The position numbers were made by a program, and so were the translations under genes. A stretch of 64,000 bases of DNA from CAWAVN01 sp963825075 (GTDB lineage Bacteria > Planctomycetota > Planctomycetia > Planctomycetales > Planctomycetaceae): assembly GCA_963825075.1 (NCBI GenBank), contig CAWGRX010000025.1, positions 124,001 to 188,000 of the forward strand. Direction: 5' to 3'. Shown here piece by piece: positions 57,204 to 64,000 of this stretch. The notes below the pieces were generated by a model. It saw nothing but the letters and a program-made list of their open reading frames with translations, did no database searches and was not told the origin of the DNA. Numbering within the stretch: position 1 is the stretch's first letter; the number at the start of each line of letters is the position of its first letter.

Positions 57204-60200
57204 ATGCAATACGCCGAGCTTCACTGCCTGACGAATTTTTCCTTTCTGGAAGCGGCTTCGCATCCCGATGAATTGGTGATGCGAGCGGCGGAGTTGGGAT
57301 ATTCCGCCCTGGCGATCACCGACCGCAATTCATTGGCCGGGATCGTGCGGGCATTTACCGCGATTAAGAACTTGTCTCAACCGCTCAAGCTCATCGTGGG
57401 AGCGGAAATCACCCCGGCGGATGCGGCTCCGGTGGTGCTCTGGGTGAAAGACCGCGCAGGCTACGCCCACTTGTGCCGGCTGATTACCTTGGGCCGTCGG
57501 CGGGCGGAGAAAGGAAGCTGTCTTCTGGAACTTGAAGACATCGCCGATCACGCCGGGGGTTTGTTGGCGGGCGTGCTGCCGCCGGCGGATGGCGAAGAAT
57601 TTTCTCTTTCCGAAGGCCGGCGTTATCAAGACATTTTTGGCAGCGATTGTTATCTCTTGGCGGAACTCCACAGGGGACCGCACGATCATAGGCGGGGGGA
57701 ATGGTTGAAAAACTTATTCCCGTGAAACCCGACTGCCGCTCTTAGCGGCGGGGGGCGTGCTGTTTCACGTTCCCGCGCGAAAACTCCTGCACGATGTGCT
57801 CACCGCGATCCGTCACAAGACCAGCGTGGCCTTAGCGGGACAATATCTATTGCCCAACACCGAACGGCATCTGCGGAAGTTGGAGACCATCCGAACGCTG
57901 TATGCCGAGCTTCCTCAAGCCCTCGCCCGAACCAGGCACATCGCCGAGGAATGCCGATTTTCGTTGGAGGAGCTTCGCTATGAATATCCCGAAGAACTCG
58001 CCCCCGCCGGGCAGACGCCGATCGACTACTTAAAAGAGCTGACCCGGCGGGGAGCGAAGATGCGGTATCCCGCCAGCGTGCCGGGCCATGTTCGGAGATT
58101 GCTCGAATCACGAATTGCAGCTCATCGAGGAGTTGCACTACGAGGCCTACTTCCTGACGGTCTGGGATTTGGTGCGGTTTGCCCGGTCGCAAAACATTCT
58201 CTGCCAGGGCCGAGGTTCCGCGGCCAATTCCGCCGTGTGTTATTGTCTGGGCATCACCGCGGTCGATCCCGAGCGAATCGGCCTGTTGTTCGAGCGGTTC
58301 ATCAGCCGGGAACGCGACGAAGCTCCGGACATCGATGTGGATTTCGAGCACGAACGCCGCGAAGAAGTGCTCCAATACATCTATGACAAATACGGGCGCG
58401 AGCGGGCGGGGCTGGCGGCGGTGACCATCACCTATCGCCCGCGCTCGGCGATCCGGGATGTGGGCAAGGCGTTGGGGTTGTCGCTCGATCTTGTGGACCG
58501 CCTGGCCAAGAATGCCGACCATTACCGGACGGTGGACGATTTTCCCCGGCGCTCTCGGGAAGCCGGGCTCGATCCGCAATCGGACGCGGGACAGCGGCTC
58601 GTTTACTTCGTCAATGAACTGCAGGGTTTTCCCAGGCATCTCTCGCAGCATGTGGGCGGGATGGTGATTGCCCGCGGCCGGCTGGACGAGTTGGTCCCCA
58701 TCGAGAACGCCGCGATGGAAGACCGCACCGTGGTCGAGTGGAACAAGGACGACCTCGACGATCTGGGCATCCTCAAAGTGGACTGCCTGGGGCTGGGCAT
58801 GCTGACCGCCATTCGCAAATGCTTTGAACTTTTAAAGCCCAAGATCGGCAAAGTGCTGAATCTGGCGGATGTGCCCGAAGACGATCCGCGGGTCTATGAC
58901 ATGATTTGCCGGGCCGACACCGTGGGCGTGTTTCAGATCGAAAGCCGAGCCCAGATGAGCATGCTGCCCCGGCTCAAGCCCCGCTGTTATTACGATCTGG
59001 TGATCGAAGTCGCCATCGTGCGGCCCGGTCCCGATTCAAGGCAACATGGTGCATCCCTATCTCCGCCGGCGAAACGGCGAGGAACGGGAAGAGTATCCCA
59101 ACGCGGCCATTCGCGAGGTCCTCAAAAAAACGCTGGGCGTGCCGTTGTTTCAGGAGCAGTGCATGCAGTTGGCGATCGTGGCGGCGGGGTTTACTCCGGG
59201 CGAAGCCGACCAACTCCGGCGGGCGATGGGGGCCTGGCGACGGCCGGGGTTGATCGATCAATTTCGGCGAAAGCTGCTCGACGGCATGCGGCAGAACGGC
59301 TTGACGGGCGAGTTCGCCGAGCGGGTGTTTCAGCAGATTCGCGGGCTTCGGCGAATACGGCTTTCCCGAATCGCACGCGGCCAGTTTTGCCCTGTTGGTC
59401 TATGTCTCCGCCTGGTTGAAGTTCCATTATCCCGCCGAGTTCGCGGCTGCGATCATCAACAGCCAACCGATGGGTTTTTACGCCCCGGCCCAACTCGTTC
59501 AAGATGCCCGCAAACATCACGTCGAAGTCCAGCCGGTGGATGTCAACGCCAGCGATTGGGACTGCACGATCGAAAACGGAAACACGCTGCGGCTCGGGTT
59601 TCGGTTGGTCAAAGGTTTTCAAGCCGCGTGGGCGGAGCGATTGGTGGGGGCTAGGCAAGAGAAGCGGTTCACCTCGATGAAGGATCTTCTATTGCGAACC
59701 CGCTTGCCTTTGGGACAGGTGACGATTCTTGCGGAAGCCGATGCGTTTCGCGGCCTCAAAGACAGCCGGCGGGAATCGCTCTGGAAAGCCCTGGCCGCCG
59801 ATGCCAAGCCCAGGCAACTCCTGTTGTTTGAGCAGATTGGACTGGATGGTTCCGTATCCAATCTGCCGGAGATGGAACTCGAAGAAGAAGTCTATGCCGA
59901 CTATCACGCCACGGGGTTATCGCTTCGTCCGCACCCCATGAGTTTCCAGCGCGAGCGGTTGAACCTCATTGGGGTTCTGCCCAATGGCGAACTTCCCAAG
60001 CTGCCCAATGACGCTTCGGTTAAAGTTGCAGGCGTGGTGCTGCTTCGGCAGCGACCCAGCACCGCCAAGGGCATTACGTTTGTGACGCTCGAAGATGAAA
60101 CGGGAACCGCCAATCTGGTGCTGCACCAAGCCGTGTGGGAACATTACCGCCAGATCACCCGCCATTCCCCCGCTTGGATCGTTCGCGGAAAAGTTGAAAC

Positions 60201-60294
60201 GAAAGATACCGTGATCCACGTCGTCGTGCACCGCGTCGAAGACCTCGCCGACCGCCTCGCCGCTCTCGAAATCAAAAGCCGCGATTTCCGCTAA
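57204..60294 (+). CDS. dnaE2: Error-prone DNA polymerase DnaE2 (four frameshifts)
   Basis: ATG at 57204: MQYAELHCLTNFSFLEAASH is the standard DnaE2 PHP-domain start. Then GYSALAITDRNSLAGIVRAF and LKLIVGAEITPAD. The palm has LTVWDLVRFARSQNILCQGR, GSAANSAVCYCLGITAVDPE and PDIDVDFEHERREEVLQYIY (catalytic Asp pair). FPRHLSQHVGGMVI, TVGVFQIESRAQMSMLPRLK, FQEQCMQLAIVAAGFTP and the C-terminal HhH/OB regions (GVVLLRQRPSTAKGITFVTL) follow. Frames change at CCC 57719-57721, T 58108, CCC 59030-59032 and GGG 59343-59345, each cured by deleting one base. About 1,029 aa in all, the normal size. It does translesion synthesis with ImuA/ImuB under SOS control. Confidence 0.93.
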
Positions 60295-60446
60295 AGCCGA
60301 CTCGAATGGAACCTACTTGCCGGAGGCGGTTTTCGCTCTGTAATATGCAAAACCGGATTTGGGGATTCAGGTCGCTCAACCGCCGTGCTCACCGATGGCT
60401 CGCAGAGCCGGACCGACATCTCCTTCGCTACGAAACCACAACCTTC

Positions 60447-61316
60447 ATGCCCAAATACCTGCGATATATCAGTTGGGATATGACCGACGAAGACGGGCGG
60501 CCCGACAAGGCGTTGTGGACCGTGGTTCGCTCGGCTCCGGAGGTTTGGCACTTGGCTTGGATGTACGAGCATTTCGCCTGCCCCATGCGGACCGACGGCG
60601 TGGCGAAGGTGAATGTGTTCTTGACGGCGGCGGAACCAAATCGCGAGCCGAGCGAAGTGCTGAGCATCGCGAATGTTTATGGCGGCTTCGATGCGGCTCA
60701 CTTTCAAAGCCTGGCTCCCAAGGGTCGGCAGGCCTATTATCTGGAGCGATTGCATCAGGCGCTCCTCAGGTGTGCCGAGCAATTTGGCTGGGATGCCGGG
60801 CCGCTCTCGGAGGCCTATCGGCGAATCCTCAAAGCGGATTTCGAGTTCGCATTCTTCTGGAAGAAGCCTTTGGCGAGTCCCGATCGTCGCTGGAAGGTGC
60901 AGGCCTTCGCGCAGGTCTCGCCGCTGCCCGCCCATCTCTACCTCGTGTTCTTCGACCGCAAACTGCAAGAACAGCGGCGAACGCTGTTGAGCGTGGGGAC
61001 CGATGGCCCGGGACCGGTCGAGTTCGCCCTCGGCAACATCCGCTGGCAGGACTCCGACACCCTGCGAGTCGAAAACAAAAACGGCCGGGACTATTGGCTG
61101 TGCACCACGGACGGCGGCAGCGAGTTTCATTATCCCCGCGCAGAAGCCGGCGATCCGCACGGCGAATACGACCTCGGCCGGATGTATTACGATGGCCAAT
61201 GGGTGCTCCAAGACAAAGACCGCGGACTGGACCTCATCAAAACTGCCGCTGCCAAGGGTTATCGCCACGCCCAGCGGTTTCTCGCAAGAGAATCCCCCAA
61301 TTCCGGAGGTCAGTGA
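60447..61316 (+). CDS. Hypothetical protein with a C-terminal Sel1-like repeat
   Basis: A 289-aa soluble protein of unknown function. The ATG at 60447 gives MPKYLRYISWDMTDEDGRPD; codons upstream are probably noncoding. The middle has beta-rich segments (WKVQAFAQVSPLPAHLYLVF, VEFALGNIRWQDSDTLRVEN). The last 60 residues contain one Sel1-type unit, GDPHGEYDLGRMYYDGQWVL then RGLDLIKTAAAKGYRHAQRF. Sel1 repeats mediate protein binding. It follows dnaE2 by about 150 bases on the same strand, but no link to mutagenesis is visible. Confidence 0.75.
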   Translation: MPKYLRYISWDMTDEDGRPDKALWTVVRSAPEVWHLAWMYEHFACPMRTDGVAKVNVFLTAAEPNREPSEVLSIANVYGGFDAAHFQSLAPKGRQAYYLERLHQALLRCAEQFGWDAGPLSEAYRRILKADFEFAFFWKKPLASPDRRWKVQAFAQVSPLPAHLYLVFFDRKLQEQRRTLLSVGTDGPGPVEFALGNIRWQDSDTLRVENKNGRDYWLCTTDGGSEFHYPRAEAGDPHGEYDLGRMYYDGQWVLQDKDRGLDLIKTAAAKGYRHAQRFLARESPNSGGQ

Positions 61317-61359
61317 AGCATCCAGACATATCGGGTTGCGAAGTCAAGCTGCCCGCGGG

Positions 61360-62890
61360 TTAATACCACTGATAGGCATAGTCGTGAAAGACGCGTAGCG
61401 CGGTGCGTCTGGTGCCTGGGTCTTCGTAAGTTTGCCATTGAGAAACGACGAATCTCAATTGTTCGGCCAGTTCATGATCGGCCCATTGAAAGCTCGTCCA
61501 ATGTTTCTCATCTTGTTGTGATGCTTTCCGGCGGAAGTCCGCAGCCTTTTGAGCCAGCATCGCCCGAATGCCTTCGCGGATGATTTCATTGTCCGATTCG
61601 AGCAGCGGGAACAATTCGAGCACGCCGCCGGAGTCCATCGGATGCACGCTGATTTGCACGGCAGGGGCCGGGTCGCCCGCGAGGATTCGCCGGACGTTGT
61701 AGCGATGGACCAGCAAGTCCACGGGCAAGAGCGCATACAGAAATCCCGCCAAGGCGAGCACCCACAACTGCCGCCGCACGAGCCACACAAAATCCCACTC
61801 GCGGGCGATCTTCCGCACGACCAAAACGAAGCCCGCCACCACCGCGGAGATCCCCAAAAACCCAACCGTCCGCATCCGCGTCATCCCATTGAAGCCCACG
61901 TAAATGAGCAACCGATGATAGACGGCAATCGCCAACAGCAGGTTTTCCGTGGACCAGATCCACGCGAGCACCTTGAGCCGCGGCAGCCGTTGATCCTGGA
62001 GAACGTCGCCCCGAAAAATGCCCGATAGCATCACCGTCGCCAAGGCGAGGGCAACCGTCAACCAGGCAGCCCCTTCGTGGGCATAGCCCGAATAATGAAA
62101 CCCCGCCGGAAACTCGCGAAACCACAACGTCTGAAATTCAAACGTCAAATACACCAGAAACAACCCGATCACCGCCAGCAAGGTGTTGACATACGCGAGA
62201 TAGAGAGGCGATTCCCGCGGCCCTTCCGATTCGGACTCTTTCTCGGTGGGATCCTTGCACCATCCGCCGAGCAGGGATTCAGACATCACCGGCTTGAGCA
62301 GCCCCGCACAAATCCAGGCGACGGCGATCCAAAAGAAAAATTCGGACCACCGCGGTGTGAATCGCGAAAAGGCATCTCCCAGAAAGTCGGTGATCCACTC
62401 CAACCGCGCGCCGGCGAACCGGGCCACGTCGGGATTCGCCATCACGAAAATTGTGCCGAACCCCAGCACCGCCCCCGCCGGCAATCCAAACTGAAGAATC
62501 GCCGAACGCGAGATCCCCCAGTTCGTTTTCTTGAGCGAGTCAAAGTAATCGTCCAACCGCAGAAACCCGGCTTTGATGGTATGAAGAGCATACGCCAGAA
62601 CGTCGAGCACATAGGGCGTGAGGCCCGCCAGTTCCATCGCAAAGGCCGCGATGAGAGCGAGGCCATAGAACACGAGCAAACCCGTCCCGGACCAGACGAG
62701 TTTGAACGCAACCAGCAACAACATCGCGCCAACCGCGATTCCCGCAAACCTGCGGGGAAATTTTCGCGCCGAAAAGGAACAAGAAAGGAGCCAGCCCCAC
62801 GAACGCCGCCAAACCGGAAAACCCCTGCCCGCGGTAGATCGTCAGGTCGGCCAATCCAACCAGCCAAGTAGGGTCCGCTGTGCGGACCAT
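61360..62890 (-). CDS. Multi-pass membrane protein, DUF4153/DUF4173-like (frameshifted, N-terminus lost in a repeat)
   Basis: The main frame gives 454 aa with about 10 hydrophobic helices: LLVFYGLALIAAFAMELAGL, AILQFGLPAGAVLGFGTIFV, EFFFWIAVAWICAGLLKPVM, YVNTLLAVIGLFLVYLTFEF and WVLALAGFLYALLPVDLLVH, with a soluble C-terminal domain. FHYSGYAHEGAAWLTVALAL and LKVLAWIWSTENLLLAIAVY resemble DUF4153/DUF4173 proteins. A second frame upstream gives ADLTIYRGQGFSGLAAFVGL then APFLFLFGA and joins near 62765-62775 by one missing base. Further upstream the frame enters repeat D copy 3 at 62866, so the true start is missing or lies elsewhere. Function unknown. Confidence 0.7.
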
Positions 62891-62965
62891 CGAGGTTGGG
62901 ATTATTCCTCAACGATTGAGGCCGGTGGATGAAGAAATGGTCCGCACAGCGGACCCTACTTGGCT
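62866..62965. repeat. Repeat D-like element, copy 3 (diverged)
   Basis: CCAAGTAGGGTCCGCTGTGC at the left and TCCGCACAGCGGACCCTACT at the right are inverted; the middle differs from the copies at 31221 and 34779. Total about 100 bp. Confidence 0.88.
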
Positions 62966-63365
62966 GTCAAGCAGAATCTCTGACCTCGCCCAGTTTTTTT
63001 GGCACTGCGAAGAGCATTCTCGGCGTGGGGATTGAGGATCGAGCATCAATGAGAGAGAATCGACCGAAGCCTGTTGCCATCCTCGATCTTCTAACCTCCA
63101 ACCTCTCCTTCATAAGCCGAGTAGGGCCGGCTGTGCCGGCCTTTTGTTTTTGACACAACGATTTTTCTCGCACCAAATGGCCGGCACACCCAGCCGCCAA
63201 TTGGGCATAAGCATGATTCCCTTCGTCGAAAAGGCCGGCACAGCCGGCGCTACGTCACTTGCCCGAGAGCATTTCAGAATTCGCCGAACGTCGCGTGGCC
63301 CGTGGGCGGAAGACGGTCACGGTTTGAGGCATTCCCAATGATTTATGGAATCACGCGATTCCACG
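62966..63365. other. Intergenic region with a GGCCGGC hairpin repeat
   Basis: Holds a GGCCGGCTGTGCCGGCC element (63118-63256) of the type also seen at 31747. No gene on either strand is convincing. Confidence 0.6.
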
Positions 63366-64000
63366 ATGTACACTTGGCGTTCTCACGAACCCGATGAATC
63401 GAGGAATCTGACCTTGCATATTCGCTGCCCCCATTGCCGAAATCAAATCGAAGTCGTTCACACCGATCCGCTAGTCGAAATCGAATGTCCTTCGTGCGGT
63501 AGCAGTTTTGGATTGGTCGGCGATGATCCCAATGCCACCGTGTCGACGAATCTCGAACACGGCGAACAAGTCCCAGCCGAGACGATCAGCTATCAAGACC
63601 CCACTCAAAAAAAGATCGCTCATTTCACGTTGATTGATGAACTGGGCATGGGAGCCTTTGGAAGTGTATACAAAGCCCACGATTCCGAACTCGATCGCAC
63701 CGTCGCAGTCAAGATCCCCCGGCGCGATCAACTCAGCCCGGAAGAAACCGAGCAGTTTTTCCGGGAAGCCCGCGCCGCCGCCCAGTTGTCGCATCCGAAT
63801 ATCGTCGCCGTCCATGAAGTCGGCCGATTGGATGACACGGTTTACATCGTCAGTGATTTGATCGATGGGGTTTCGCTGGCGGATTGGCTCACCGGGCAAT
63901 CGGTCACTCCCAGAGAAGCGGCCCAGCTTTGCGTCAAGATCGCCGAGGCTCTGCATCACGCCCACGAACGCGGCGTCGTGCATCGGGACCTCAAACCCGC
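63366..64000 (+). CDS. Serine/threonine protein kinase, N-terminal part (runs off the window)
   Basis: Open to the window end, at least 211 aa. ATG at 63366, or TTG at 63414 giving MHIRCPHCRNQIEVV; the latter resembles the usual start of planctomycete kinases. Residues up to about 60 form a zinc-ribbon-like segment with two Cys pairs (CPHC ... CPSC). The kinase domain follows: glycine loop ELGMGAFGSVYKAHD, VAVKIPRR with the ATP-binding Lys, QFFREARAAAQLSHPNIVAV (alpha-C Glu), and the start of the catalytic loop VVHRDLKP. This is the Hanks-type PknB-like family. What follows (repeats, WD40 or membrane parts) lies outside the window. Confidence 0.93.
   Translation, partial: MYTWRSHEPDESRNLTLHIRCPHCRNQIEVVHTDPLVEIECPSCGSSFGLVGDDPNATVSTNLEHGEQVPAETISYQDPTQKKIAHFTLIDELGMGAFGSVYKAHDSELDRTVAVKIPRRDQLSPEETEQFFREARAAAQLSHPNIVAVHEVGRLDDTVYIVSDLIDGVSLADWLTGQSVTPREAAQLCVKIAEALHHAHERGVVHRDLKP

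Overview
The window looks like a chromosome piece from a planctomycete (phylum Planctomycetota). The evidence is the gene content: a DUF1501 protein, an LRR lipoprotein, a secreted PQQ-type beta-propeller, a ceramidase-like secreted hydrolase, a GAF protein, and a Ser/Thr kinase with an N-terminal zinc-ribbon-like segment. The dense small inverted-repeat elements, overall high GC and long intergenic spaces fit the same picture. Genus cannot be decided from this sequence alone. There are no rRNA genes, no CRISPR array and one tRNA.

Layout. 0.1-7.0 kb: minus-strand LRR lipoprotein, DUF1501 protein, ceramidase-like hydrolase and SSS-family sodium symporter. 7.4-16.7 kb: coiled-coil protein, GAF protein, BON protein, M42 peptidase, PQQ propeller, a MazF-type toxin-antitoxin pair and a tail-specific protease with a strong terminator. 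17.1-22.9 kb: tRNA-Arg(CCT), then a minus-strand type VII secretion (ESX)-like cassette of a WXG100 protein, two more small helical proteins and an FtsK/EssC-like membrane ATPase. 23.8-26.7 kb: pgsB-pgsC-pgsW, a poly-gamma-glutamate-type operon with no pgsA. 26.9-30.2 kb: LysM/L,D-transpeptidase, a hypothetical protein and a fumarylacetoacetase-family hydrolase.

30.3-40.5 kb is an accessory island. It holds small, often AT-rich genes: SUKH (SMI1/KNR4) immunity-type proteins, an ankyrin remnant, orphan proteins and a ClpA/B-like fragment. Several families of short terminal-inverted-repeat elements have inserted among them and cut genes, and one ISAzo13-family insertion sequence sits inside such a repeat with a clean 3-bp duplication. 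It reads as a decaying polymorphic-toxin immunity locus.

40.7-48.0 kb returns to core genes: carB, an mlaE-mlaF-mlaD lipid-transport operon and lspA. 48.1-53.8 kb: quinone oxidoreductase, M20 amidohydrolase, glycogen phosphorylase and an SRAP (YedK/HMCES) protein. 54.0-60.3 kb: the SOS mutasome imuA-imuB-dnaE2, divergent from SRAP, with a perfect palindrome over its promoter; a DUF4253 gene is interposed. The right end has a Sel1-like protein, a membrane protein, repeats and a truncated Ser/Thr kinase.

Many conserved genes (carB, mlaE, mlaF, M42, M20, the EssC-like ATPase, imuB, dnaE2, the transposase) carry single-base frameshifts, often at short homopolymers. Sequencing or assembly error is the likelier explanation for most, so these genes are given as one feature each with the shift positions stated.
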